This document shows, piece by piece, positions 17,438 to 28,434 of a DNA stretch of 64,000 bases (position 1 is its first letter; every line of letters starts with the position of its first letter). The notes beneath the pieces are model-generated. The model searched no databases, was not told where the DNA came from, and saw nothing but the letters and a program-made list of their open reading frames with translations. This DNA comes from Bradyrhizobium arachidis (GTDB taxonomy: Bacteria; Pseudomonadota; Alphaproteobacteria; Rhizobiales; Xanthobacteraceae). The position numbers were made by a program, and so were the translations under genes. The stretch spans positions 5,518,001 to 5,582,000 of the forward strand of contig NZ_CP030050.1 of the NCBI RefSeq assembly GCF_015291705.1. The letters are read 5' to 3'.

Positions 17438-17534
17438 GCTGCCATACCCATCGGCGCCGATCCCGGTTCCGGGCGAAGCGTGCCTTTTCGTTGGCGCGAT
17501 CGCGCGCTTTTGGGATTCCTTGAGGGCAACTCGG

Positions 17535-20510
<2,976 letters not shown>

Positions 20511-20557
20511 GCGAACCGAGCGAAATCCGCCGACAATTGGTCCAAGGGAGATCAAGC

Positions 20558-21121
20558 TTGTCCGCTGGCTTTGTGCAAACCTACCGCGCCTTCGCCCACA
20601 ACAATGGCTGGGCGAACCACCGGCTGCTGACTGCCTGCACCGCTTTGAGCCAAGGCGATTTTGAAGCCGAGCGAACCGGCTTTTTCCCGAGCCTGCAGCG
20701 TACGCTGAACCACATCTATGTCATCGACCTCTTCTATGTCGATGCGCTGGAGGGTGGATGGCTTGGACCTGCGGCCTGGGAGAACGAAGTCCCGTACCCA
20801 TCGCTGGCCGCGTTGAAACCCGCTCAAGCCGCGATCGACAGGCGGTTGATCGCAGTCTGCGATGCGCTGACGCCGAACCTTCTCGACGGGGTCGTCAGGA
20901 TCAACCGAGATTCGCGGATTCAGACCGAGCGCCGCGACCGGCTGCTCATGCATCTCTTTCAGCATCAGATTCATCATCGCGGGCAGGCGCACGCCATGCT
21001 GTCCGCAACGGCCGTCGCGCCGCCTCAACTCGACGAATTCTTCGCGGAGGGAGAAGCACCGCTCCGGGCCGCCGAGTTCGCCGAACTCGGCTGGACCGAG
21101 AGCACCGTTTGGATATCATAG
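20558..21121 (+). CDS. DinB/YfiT-fold putative metal-dependent protein
   Basis: A 187-residue helical protein of the DinB superfamily. The family's metal-binding histidines are visible in the expected places: RTLNHIYVIDLFYVDALEGG for the first, and LLMHLFQHQIHHRGQAHAML for the second cluster with H-x(3)-H. The N-terminus YRAFAHNNGWANHRLL is also typical. Members include thiol-transferases and damage-inducible proteins of unclear role. The TTG at 20558 is preferred, with GGGAG eight bases upstream; another TTG at 20537 is possible. The position just after SOS-controlled uvrA could make it damage-inducible by readthrough (inference). Substrate unknown. Confidence 0.82.
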   Translation: MSAGFVQTYRAFAHNNGWANHRLLTACTALSQGDFEAERTGFFPSLQRTLNHIYVIDLFYVDALEGGWLGPAAWENEVPYPSLAALKPAQAAIDRRLIAVCDALTPNLLDGVVRINRDSRIQTERRDRLLMHLFQHQIHHRGQAHAMLSATAVAPPQLDEFFAEGEAPLRAAEFAELGWTESTVWIS

Positions 21122-21174
21122 CGGACGAACCTGGCAGGTTCGCCTGCCCTTGTTACCCGTCGTCAGCTCCCCGG

Positions 21175-21819
21175 ATGCCTCCCTACACCCTCGCCATCTT
21201 CGATCTCGACGGCACGCTCGTCGACAGCTTTCCCTGGTTCCTGCGCACCATCAACGACGTCGCCGATCGCTTCGGCTTTCGCCGCGTCGCCGATGAGGAC
21301 GTCGAGGGGCTGCGGCATGCCTCGACCCGGGAGATCCTTTCCCGGCTCGAGGTGCCCTTGTGGAAGCTGCCGGCAATCGCGCGGCATGCGCGGCGGCTGA
21401 AGGCGGAGGCAGCTAGCGAGATTCCGCTGTTCGCGGGTGTCGAGGCCATGCTGCGGACCCTGATCGAGAGCGGCGTGCAGCTCGCGCTGGTGACATCCGA
21501 CAGCGAAGCCAATGCGCGTGAGAAGCTCGGCGATGCCGCGGCGCTGTTCGCGCATTTCGATTGTTCTGCATCGCTGTTCGGCAAGCCCGCGAAATTCCGA
21601 CGTGTCATCCGGCGCGCGGGCGTAGAGCCGGGCAAGGTCATCGCGATCGGCGACGAGGTCCGCGACATCGAGGCGGCGCGTGCCGTCGGCATCGCCTGTG
21701 GCGCCGTGTGCTGGGGCTACGCGGCCCCGGCGGCGTTGCGGGCGCTTGCGCCGGATCACATGTTCGCGCAGATGGAGGAGATTGCCGAAGTGGTCTGCCG
21801 GATTTCGCAGAGCGCCTGA
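21175..21819 (+). CDS. HAD-superfamily phosphatase, phosphoglycolate phosphatase-like
   Basis: A 214-residue hydrolase with all HAD motifs: nucleophile motif I IFDLDGTLVDS, motif II LVTSDSEAN, the motif III lysine in GKPAKFRRV, and motif IV IAIGDEVRDIEAAR. The alpha-helical cap after motif I has the size of the Gph/PGP group. Such enzymes dephosphorylate small phosphoesters in the cytoplasm. The next gene encodes a nucleoside hydrolase; together they might serve nucleoside or phosphoribose turnover, which is speculation. ATG at 21175. Confidence 0.88.
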   Translation: MPPYTLAIFDLDGTLVDSFPWFLRTINDVADRFGFRRVADEDVEGLRHASTREILSRLEVPLWKLPAIARHARRLKAEAASEIPLFAGVEAMLRTLIESGVQLALVTSDSEANAREKLGDAAALFAHFDCSASLFGKPAKFRRVIRRAGVEPGKVIAIGDEVRDIEAARAVGIACGAVCWGYAAPAALRALAPDHMFAQMEEIAEVVCRISQSA

Positions 21820-21855
21820 TCCGCAATCGCCGCGCACGGCGAAGGGAGACGCCCG

Positions 21856-22782
21856 ATGACACTCACGGACGCAAGCCGCCTCAAGCTCCTGGAGCCGCCG
21901 GTCGGCCGGTTGCGGGTCGCGCTCGACACCGACACCTATAACGAAATCGACGATCAGTTCGCGCTCGTGCAGATGCTGTTGTCGAAGGACCGCTTTGATG
22001 TCGAGGCGATCTACGCCGCGCCGTTCTTCAATGCGCGCGCGGACAGTCCCGGCCACGGCATGGAGCTGAGCTATCAGGAAATCCTGCGCCTGCTGGAGCG
22101 CCTGAACGTCGCGCCGGAAGGCCTGGTTCACCGCGGCGTCACCGATTATGTCGGCCCCGGCAAGACGGCGCGGACGGCCCCCGCCGTGGACGACCTCATC
22201 GCCCGGGCGCGCGCGGGCACGCCGGACAATCCGCTCTACGTCGTCGCCATCGGCGCCATCAGCAACGTCGCCTCGGCGCTGCTGAGAGCGCCCGAGATCA
22301 TCGACCGTATCGTTGTGGTCTGGCTCGGCGGCCATGCGCTGGAATGGCCCCACACGGTCGAGTTCAATCTGAAGCAGGACGTCGGCGGCGCGCAGGTGCT
22401 GCTCGACAGTGGCGTGCCGCTCGTCCTCGTCCCGTGCATGGGCGTCACCTCGCGCCTGCACTCGACGGTGCCGGAGATCGAACGCTACGTCGAACCCCAC
22501 GGCAACATCGGCGCGTTTCTCGCCATGCGCTTCAAGGAATATTCGTCCGACCACATGGGCTGGGCCAAGGAGATCTGGGACATGGCGGCGGTCGGCTGGC
22601 TGCTCGACCCCGCGTGGGCGCCGAGCGTGATCATCCCCGCTCCGGTCATCACGGATCAGATGACGTGGAGCGTCGACCGCAGGCGGCATCCGATCCGCTA
22701 CGTGACCTATGTGGACCGCAACCCGATCCTGAAGGATTTTTTCGTGAAGCTGCGAGACTTCGCTGCGTCAAAGGTGCCGTAG
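21856..22782 (+). CDS. Inosine/uridine-preferring nucleoside hydrolase family protein
   Basis: A 308-residue protein of the IunH fold. The calcium-binding signature appears as ALDTDTYNEIDDQFALVQML (D-x-D and DD), slightly longer than the classic DTDPGIDD. A second family feature is YVVAIGAISNVASALLRAPE, and VVVWLGGHALEWP precedes the substrate loop. The C-terminal AKEIWDMAAVGWLLDPAW carries the last metal-binding aspartate. It would hydrolyse the N-glycosidic bond of a ribonucleoside, though the altered first motif may mean another ribosyl substrate. GGGAG precedes the ATG. A palindromic repeat begins at its stop codon. Confidence 0.88.
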   Translation: MTLTDASRLKLLEPPVGRLRVALDTDTYNEIDDQFALVQMLLSKDRFDVEAIYAAPFFNARADSPGHGMELSYQEILRLLERLNVAPEGLVHRGVTDYVGPGKTARTAPAVDDLIARARAGTPDNPLYVVAIGAISNVASALLRAPEIIDRIVVVWLGGHALEWPHTVEFNLKQDVGGAQVLLDSGVPLVLVPCMGVTSRLHSTVPEIERYVEPHGNIGAFLAMRFKEYSSDHMGWAKEIWDMAAVGWLLDPAWAPSVIIPAPVITDQMTWSVDRRRHPIRYVTYVDRNPILKDFFVKLRDFAASKVP

Positions 22783-22843
22783 CCCGGATGAGCGAAGCGT
22801 TATCCGGGAGCGTCCCGCATGTCGCTCCGCTCATGCGGGCTAC
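22781..22843. repeat. Intergenic palindromic element, second copy of the 9975 type
   Basis: AGCCCGGATGAGCGAAGCGT then TATCCGGGAG, followed by a variant second half ending TCATGCGGGCTAC. The first part is the element at 9975-10002 with one base changed (TTATCCGGG for TAATCCGGG). It begins inside the stop codon of the nucleoside hydrolase gene and lies between convergent genes. Confidence 0.75.
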
Positions 22844-22849
22844 AGCCCC

Positions 22850-23803
22850 CTACTCCGTCTTCCGCAAAAACGCTCCGAACGCGCGCGGGCCGTCGCCGGT
22901 CTTGACCTCGCCGATCACCTTCAGCTCGACCGCGTCGATGACATCGAGCGTGTTGCTCTCCCAGCAGGCGACGATGATGCGCTTGGCGTCGGCGGTCGCG
23001 TTGATGCCTTCAGGATAGTCGCCGACATTGATGCGCTTGACCGGCTTCAGGCTCGCAAGATCGAATACGCTGACGGTGCCGCCATACTGGTCGGTGACGA
23101 AGCCGCGGCCCTGCGCCAGCGCCACCGCATAGGGGCGCATCCCGACCGGCACGCGGCCGATCTCGGCACCCGCGGCGATATCGATCACCGAGACGTCGTC
23201 GGAGCCGACATTGGCGGTGTAGGCGCGCTTACCCTCGGCATCGATGGTCACGCCGAACGGGCGGGTGCCGACCTTGATGGTCGCCTTGCGCTGGCCCGTC
23301 GCGGCGTCCACGACCGAGACGCTGTCGTCGTCGCGGTCCGCCGAGAGCAGCAGCTTGCCGTCGGGCGTCACCGCGAGCCCCGAGGGCGAAGCGCCGACCG
23401 CGATGCTGGCGGTGAGGCGCCGCGAGGCCGCATCGATCACCCGCACCGCCGCCGCATACCAGTCGGCGACATAGACGGTGCGGCCGTCGGGCGCGACCGC
23501 AATGCCAAGCGGGCCGCCGCCGACCTCGATGCGGCCCGCGACCTGCCGCGTTGCGGCGTCCACCACCGTCACCGCCTTGGCGTCGGGGCTCGTCACGTAG
23601 GCAAAGCGCCCGTCCGGGCTGACGGCAACGCCCGCCGGCTTGCCGCCGATCGGGATGGTCGCAACCGCGCGTGATGTCGCGAGGTCCACGACCATCAGAT
23701 CGTCGCTGAGCTGGTTGGTGACGAACGCCTCTTCGGCGGATGCGCAGCCGGGAACTGCAATGCAGAGGCTGGCGGTGAGCGCCGCCAGAGCCAGCGCGCG
23801 CAC
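22850..23803 (-). CDS. Exported YVTN/YncE-type beta-propeller protein
   Basis: A 317-residue secreted protein. The signal peptide VRALALAALTASLCIAVPGC ends at a cysteine (VPGC, lipobox-like) or at ASAEE. It contains about seven blades of the YVTN repeat, each of the form GGKPAGVAVSPDGRFAYVTS...VTVVDAATRQVAGRIEVG. Such propellers bind partners or ligands in the periplasm; some accompany PQQ-dependent dehydrogenases. The GTG at 23803 is taken as start, two bases after the stop of the upstream SRPBCC gene and after a GGAAG site. The frame is open further upstream, but that part lies over the neighbouring gene and is basic and unlike a signal. Translationally linked with the SRPBCC gene. Confidence 0.83.
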   Translation of the reverse strand: MRALALAALTASLCIAVPGCASAEEAFVTNQLSDDLMVVDLATSRAVATIPIGGKPAGVAVSPDGRFAYVTSPDAKAVTVVDAATRQVAGRIEVGGGPLGIAVAPDGRTVYVADWYAAAVRVIDAASRRLTASIAVGASPSGLAVTPDGKLLLSADRDDDSVSVVDAATGQRKATIKVGTRPFGVTIDAEGKRAYTANVGSDDVSVIDIAAGAEIGRVPVGMRPYAVALAQGRGFVTDQYGGTVSVFDLASLKPVKRINVGDYPEGINATADAKRIIVACWESNTLDVIDAVELKVIGEVKTGDGPRAFGAFLRKTE

Positions 23804-23805
23804 GG

Positions 23806-24372
23806 TCAGCTTCCGCTCTCGATCTTCTTCTTCAGCGCCTCGAGGCCGGTCTTGTAGAGCCCGCTCACCGCGGTCTTGGCGGCTTCGTCGCTCAGCTCCG
23901 GCGGCGGATCGTTGTTGGGATAGCCGCGGTAGAACGCACCGGCCCATTCCAGCGTCGCACCCTTGCCGTCCGCGCTCGGCGTCACCGTCAGCGTCGAGGA
24001 ATAGTTGGTGACCGGCAGCACCTTCACGTCGACGGTGGTGATCCGGTAGGAATAGGTCATCGCGGCCGCGTCGAACTTGTAGAGCTCCTCATCGACCGTG
24101 GCGCCGCCGGTCAGCGTCAGCTTCCGCGTCGCGCCGATCTCGTTACCCTTCTCGCCCTCGGTCTTGGTGACGGGCGGAAGCCAGCCCATGTCCTGGAAAT
24201 TGCCGATCGCCGCCCACACCTTGGCCGGGGCCGCGTTGATCTCGATGGATTCCCGCACCTTCTGCCGGGTCGGCCCGTGGGCCCAGACCGGCTCAAACAC
24301 AGCCGTCAGAGCCATCCCCGCCACCGCCAGCGCCGCCACCCCGGCGATCGCCGTTCCGCTTCTCGTCCTCAT
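23806..24372 (-). CDS. Exported SRPBCC-family (MxaD-like) protein
   Basis: A 188-residue protein with a signal or anchor peptide (MRTRSGTAIAGVAALAVAGM, cleavage near VWAHG), then an SRPBCC fold: VRESIEINAAPAKVWAAIGN, FQDMGWLPPVTKTEGEKGNE, IGATRKLTLTGGATVDEELY and a C-terminal helix SGLYKTGLEALKKKIES. Periplasmic SRPBCC proteins of this pattern include MxaD of methanol oxidation. Its partner downstream is a beta-propeller, a combination also seen around PQQ-dependent alcohol oxidation, but no dehydrogenase lies in this window. Ligand unknown. Confidence 0.8.
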   Translation of the reverse strand: MRTRSGTAIAGVAALAVAGMALTAVFEPVWAHGPTRQKVRESIEINAAPAKVWAAIGNFQDMGWLPPVTKTEGEKGNEIGATRKLTLTGGATVDEELYKFDAAAMTYSYRITTVDVKVLPVTNYSSTLTVTPSADGKGATLEWAGAFYRGYPNNDPPPELSDEAAKTAVSGLYKTGLEALKKKIESGS

Positions 24373-24559
24373 ACCGTTTCCTCACTCCTCAATCCGCGCG
24401 ACTTGGGGCGCGCTGAGGTCATGGTAGCGCATTTTTGGACCATGGCGAGACCGGTTCGCGGCGCGGCTGTGGCGGAGGCGCTCGCCCATCCACACCATCC
24501 GTTGCGTTGCCCGACAGGCAACACACGCAAGAGCAAGGTCAATGCACCCAGGCGAAAAC

Positions 24560-24578
24560 AATTCGCTTTATGCGAATT
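24560..24578. promoter_or_regulatory. Perfect inverted repeat in the gap before the DUF1217 gene
   Basis: AATTCGC-TTTAT-GCGAATT, 7-bp arms and an AT-rich centre, about 190 bases upstream of the SRPBCC gene start. It could be an operator for the SRPBCC/propeller pair. No regulator is adjacent. Confidence 0.3.
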
Positions 24579-24629
24579 CGGAAATATCGCATGATTTGGA
24601 CATCCCAGCCCGGGCCGAGGGGCGTATCG

Positions 24630-25100
24630 CGATCGTCACGACACGCGGGATGGGACGTGGTGGACGCAGGCGGCGTCGGCGCGAAGGCGGTTTGCAGGGC
24701 GGTTCACACCGTGAGCGACGGCTAGCGCGCGCACGACCGGTGCAGCCTGCGTACGGCAAAATCGTGTGGTCCCGGCGCCCGGGGTCTGTGCGCCAAGTCC
24801 TGCTGTGATGCTGCGGCCCAACCGGGCACGCGCGTCAGCGAGCGGCAAGGCGACGGGGGCAATAGTGCATCGCTCCCCGGGGAGAGCGCGACATAAGCCG
24901 TCAAACCTCTGCGCAGGGAAGGCCGGATGTTTGGCTTCACCTGTATGCCGCTGTGCAATTTTTTGTTGCCACCTTTCGCACAGTGGACCGTGGGTGCCCG
25001 GCCGGCACCCGGCCTTCCCTGCGCCCTCGGCATTTTCGGGGGCAATCGCAAAGCTCGGGCACGACCTGCCGCGAGAACGGGAAAGTGCGTCCGCGCGCTC
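24630..25100. repeat. Long dispersed intergenic repeat (about 470 bp), boundaries approximate
   Basis: The roughly 1-kb gap between the SRPBCC and DUF1217 genes is largely filled by sequence beginning near CGTCACGACACGCGGGATGG, passing TGCGTACGGCAAAATCGTGT and CGCTCCCCGGGGAGAGCG, and ending with the GC-rich hairpin GGGTGCCCGGCCGGCACCCGG and following text. I recognise it from memory as a common repeated block in Bradyrhizobium genomes, where it often yields spurious short frames. All frames inside lack codon-usage support and ribosome sites. The remainder (25100-25383) shows no gene. Confidence 0.65.
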
Positions 25101-25383
25101 AAACACCAAATGAAGGCGAAGCATGTCACCGCAACCTGGGCAGCGCCCGGCTAGAACATATCGGGAACACAATCCTCGCGAAAGCTGCATCTGAGAAACA
25201 TTTAGAAATAAACAGAAATAGACCCGGCAAGCGTTACTGGGCGCGAACTAACACTTGAGATTGCAGGCCAGAAACGCCCCGAGACGACGTAAGACAGCTT
25301 GCTGGCATGAGGCCAGCTCCCACCTCGCGACCCCGGCAATGATTGACGGACGTCCGGGACACTAAAGCCGCGAGGAATGCGCG

Positions 25384-27447
25384 ATGGTCACAACCTATTT
25401 CAGCTACAGCTACATCACGCGCAACCTCAAGCAGTCTCTGACGCGCGTCGAACAGCAGACGGACGTCGCGCGAGAGGCCGCCTATTACAAGGCCAACATC
25501 GGCAAGGTGAAGACCGTCGACGATTTCATGAAGGACTATCGCCTCTATCATTATGCGATGAAGGCATATGGCCTGGAGGACATGGCCTACGCCAAGGCTT
25601 TCATGAAAAAGGTGCTGGAGAGCGACCTCAACGACTCCAAGAGCTTCGTCAACAAGCTGGTCGACAAGCGCTACCAGGAGTTTGCCGCGGCATTTTCCTT
25701 CAACGGCACTGCAACGCCGGTCGCGCAATCGGACGACCAGACCGATGAGATGATCGGCCTGTACACCGCGACCAAGAAGAGCCAAGTCGACGCGCTTGCC
25801 GACGACACCAACTACTACAACGCCAAGATCGGCACCATCACCAGTGCCGACCAGCTCCTGAACGACGATCGTCTTCGCAACTACGTCTATTCAGCGTTCG
25901 GGATCGATGAAAGCAAGTGGCCGCGCGACACGATCAGCCAGGTCCTGCGCAGCGATCCATCCGATCCAAACAGCTACGTCAACACCACATTCGCATCTCA
26001 ATTGACTGGCCTCAACGCCCAGCTCGCTCAAGCCAAATCGGACGTGAGCGCCACCAATACGAAGATCACCGACTACACGGCCCAACTCTCGCAGCCGGGC
26101 GCTGACGTGTCCCAGTTGAAGGTCCAGATCCTGGTCGAAAAATATCACCTGGAATCATACACGAAGAGCGTATCCGACCTCGGCGACCAGATCGCGACGA
26201 TTGGCAACTTTGTAGACTTGGCCGGCGCGTTCGAATTTTCGCCTGACGGGTCGCTTCCGTCAGGCGTGTCCGCCCAGACTGCTGCAAACGTCACGCTCAC
26301 GACAAAGGCGTACGACGACAGCAAGTCCGCGGTCTATGCGGCTGCAAGCCCGCTGAACGAAGCTTTCGCCATCAGGCAGTTCAGAACGGCCATCCTCACC
26401 ATCAATTCGCTCCAGACGTTCGTATCGACTCCAGCCGTGTACGACTTCGCGCTGGGCGCCGTCGGCCTCGATCCCGCAAAGGTCTCGCAGGACACCGTCG
26501 AGAAGGTGCTCGAAAGCGACCTCAGCGATCCCAAGAGCTACGTCTATACGCTCAAGGACAATCGCTACGTCGAGCTTGCGCGCGCCTTCAACTTCGACGC
26601 AAAGGGCAACCTGACGACGCCCCTGGTGGCTCAGGACCCGGCTGAAGTCCTCGATATTGCGAAGGACTACGTCATTCAAGCAGTGAAGCAGGCAAGCCCC
26701 GATCAGCAGAAGGCAGTTCGGGCACAAGCCCAGAAGGACGCGACGTCCTATCAGGAAGCCATCGCTGGCATCGACAGCGTTTCCGAGCTGCTTGATAACC
26801 GGAAGATGGTCGATTTCATTCTCGTCGCCAAAGGCTTGGACCCCAAGAAGGTCAGCTCCGAATTTCTCGAGAAGATCTTCGCCTCCGATCTGAGCAATCC
26901 CAAGAGCTTCGCGAACACGCAGAGCGATCCTCGCTTTGCTGAAATCGTGGCATCGTTCAACTTCGATAGCAAAGGCAACGTCGCACGCCTGCCGATGATG
27001 GGTCCCCAGAAGCGGGATCAATTCCGGGAAACACAGGCGAACTATCTCCAGCAAAGCCTGGAGCAGCAGCAGGGTGAGACGAATCCCGGCGTGCGCCTCG
27101 CGCTCTATTTCCAGCGCAAGGCGGGTGAAATCACCTCCGCCTACGACATTCTCGCCGACAAGGCCCTCTCGGAGGTGTTCAGGACCACGTTCGATTTACC
27201 TGACTCGATGGCGGCGATGCCGATCGATCAGCAGGCCAAGTTCGTGGACAGATTCATGAAGATCACGGATCTGTCCGACCCCACCAAGGTTGCAAAGCTG
27301 TTGAACCGTTTCTCCGCGATGTACGACATCAGAAACAGCCAGAGCACAGGTCAAGGTCAATCCCCCCTGCTCAACCTCTTTCAGGGATCGAACTCGGGGT
27401 TAAGTGACTCGACGTACCTGGCCATTGCCAAGCTACGTTCGCACTGA
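25384..27447 (+). CDS. DUF1217 repeat protein
   Basis: A 687-residue protein with no signal peptide. It holds five units of the DUF1217 type, at about residues 35-105, 140-205, 325-405, 455-530 and 580-650. Each has a short helix, then a form such as VKTVDDFMKDYRLYHYAMKA, YGLED, FMKKVLESDLNDSKSFVNKL and KRYQEFAAAFSFN. Between units 2 and 3 is a heptad-rich coiled-coil stretch (about 205-275, QLTGLNAQLAQAKSDVSATN). DUF1217 proteins occur in Rhizobiales, sometimes within flagellar gene clusters, and may be exported by the flagellar apparatus, but no flagellar gene is near. The ATG at 25384 begins MVTTYFSYSYI. Function unknown. Confidence 0.85.
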   Translation: MVTTYFSYSYITRNLKQSLTRVEQQTDVAREAAYYKANIGKVKTVDDFMKDYRLYHYAMKAYGLEDMAYAKAFMKKVLESDLNDSKSFVNKLVDKRYQEFAAAFSFNGTATPVAQSDDQTDEMIGLYTATKKSQVDALADDTNYYNAKIGTITSADQLLNDDRLRNYVYSAFGIDESKWPRDTISQVLRSDPSDPNSYVNTTFASQLTGLNAQLAQAKSDVSATNTKITDYTAQLSQPGADVSQLKVQILVEKYHLESYTKSVSDLGDQIATIGNFVDLAGAFEFSPDGSLPSGVSAQTAANVTLTTKAYDDSKSAVYAAASPLNEAFAIRQFRTAILTINSLQTFVSTPAVYDFALGAVGLDPAKVSQDTVEKVLESDLSDPKSYVYTLKDNRYVELARAFNFDAKGNLTTPLVAQDPAEVLDIAKDYVIQAVKQASPDQQKAVRAQAQKDATSYQEAIAGIDSVSELLDNRKMVDFILVAKGLDPKKVSSEFLEKIFASDLSNPKSFANTQSDPRFAEIVASFNFDSKGNVARLPMMGPQKRDQFRETQANYLQQSLEQQQGETNPGVRLALYFQRKAGEITSAYDILADKALSEVFRTTFDLPDSMAAMPIDQQAKFVDRFMKITDLSDPTKVAKLLNRFSAMYDIRNSQSTGQGQSPLLNLFQGSNSGLSDSTYLAIAKLRSH

Positions 27448-27459
27448 TGATCGCTCGGC

Positions 27460-27567
27460 GATCCCAAAGCGGGATGAGATCAGGATGAATCGTCATCGCG
27501 CTTTAGGTTATTAGTTGAGCATGATTTTTTCGGAGAATCGCTGCGCACTTTTCCGGATCATGCTCTA
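27460..27567. repeat. Rhizobiales-type intergenic palindromes
   Basis: Two joined elements. The first (CAAAGCGGGATGAGATCAGG to CGCGCTTTA) has ends that can pair as AAAGCG/CGCTTT. The second is GAGCATGATTTTTTCGG (27517) with CCGGATCATGCTC (to 27565), a near-perfect palindrome I recognise as widespread in Rhizobiales. Its last base is the first base of the stop triplet of the PPC-domain gene on the minus strand. Confidence 0.72.
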
Positions 27568-28425
27568 GCCCATGACCTCGAGCACCAGCTCCATGGTCAT
27601 CAGCACGGGATTGTCGCCACGGATCAAGCGGCCATCCGCGACGCCGCCGGTATAATCGATCAAGGCAATGTCGAGCGCCGCCTCGAGTGCGCCCGAAGCG
27701 CCCGGCGCAATCGTCCCCGCCGTCACCGCCAGCTCCGTCGCGAACGGCTCGGTCACGCCGCCATGGGTGAAGCGCGCGCCGATGGTGGAGCCGACGCCGC
27801 CGTGAATCTTCGCGCGGGCGATGCCATGCGCGCGGCAGAAGTCTTCGAGGCAGCCGGCAAAATCCTGGTTGGGCCGCAGCCGCAAGGCAAAGGCGCGGCT
27901 CGTCGTGCGCGCACCGGTGCTCGCGGAAGCCAAAGGTCCGAACAGCCTAAAGTTGGTCTCCGGATCGACCTCGGCAGTGAACGCTGCGCCATCGAGGCCG
28001 AACGCCTCGACCTCGAACGGCTCGGCGACAATGGTCTCGTCCGGCATCATGTGGCCGCCGCTCGCCTTGCCGTCCGCCTCGGTCCAGAGCCCGTGGCAAT
28101 GAAAGAACGGCGCACCGTCGCGCGAGCCGAGCGTCATGCTGCCGAGCTTGGTGCGCGTCAGGCCGCCCGGCCGAAATGTATCGCTGTAGAACGCCGCGTT
28201 CTCGCCGGTCTTCGACAGCGCCGGCATCACATAGGCGAACGGCCCGAGCGTGCCGCGGCCGAAATTCAGCACGCCACCGGCAAATCCCTCCGCCGCAAAG
28301 CCGCGGCGCGCGGCTTCCAGCAACGGCAGGCCGGCTTGAAGCGTGAACGCGAAGGCGCGCCCCCTCGCCTCCACCCACTGGATGCGTTCGGGAAGCGGCG
28401 CGCCCGGCTGCTTGATATTCCGCAT
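27565..28425 (-). CDS. Tandem PPC (DUF296) domain protein
   Basis: A 286-residue protein with two copies of the plants-and-prokaryotes conserved (PPC/DUF296) domain. The first has the core LQAGLPLLEAARRGFAAEGF, then GGVLNFGRG and the metal-binding pattern APFFHCHGLWTEADG. The second begins RLRPNQDFAGCLEDFCRAHG and continues ARAKIHGGVGSTIGARFTHG. PPC domains form trimers; in plants they occur with AT-hooks, in bacteria the role is unknown. It lies nine bases after an acyl-CoA ligase gene, which suggests co-transcription and perhaps binding of an acyl or CoA product (inference). Its stop codon abuts a palindromic repeat. Confidence 0.8.
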   Translation of the reverse strand: MRNIKQPGAPLPERIQWVEARGRAFAFTLQAGLPLLEAARRGFAAEGFAGGVLNFGRGTLGPFAYVMPALSKTGENAAFYSDTFRPGGLTRTKLGSMTLGSRDGAPFFHCHGLWTEADGKASGGHMMPDETIVAEPFEVEAFGLDGAAFTAEVDPETNFRLFGPLASASTGARTTSRAFALRLRPNQDFAGCLEDFCRAHGIARAKIHGGVGSTIGARFTHGGVTEPFATELAVTAGTIAPGASGALEAALDIALIDYTGGVADGRLIRGDNPVLMTMELVLEVMG

Positions 28426-28434
28426 CGCGTACGC

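Noticed and set aside
21163..22689. A 508-residue minus-strand open frame
   Set aside because: It is antisense to the HAD phosphatase and nucleoside hydrolase, both with full catalytic motifs.
24636..25258. Several overlapping short frames in the gap before the DUF1217 gene
   Set aside because: They sit in a recognised repeat block, overlap each other on both strands and lack ribosome sites.
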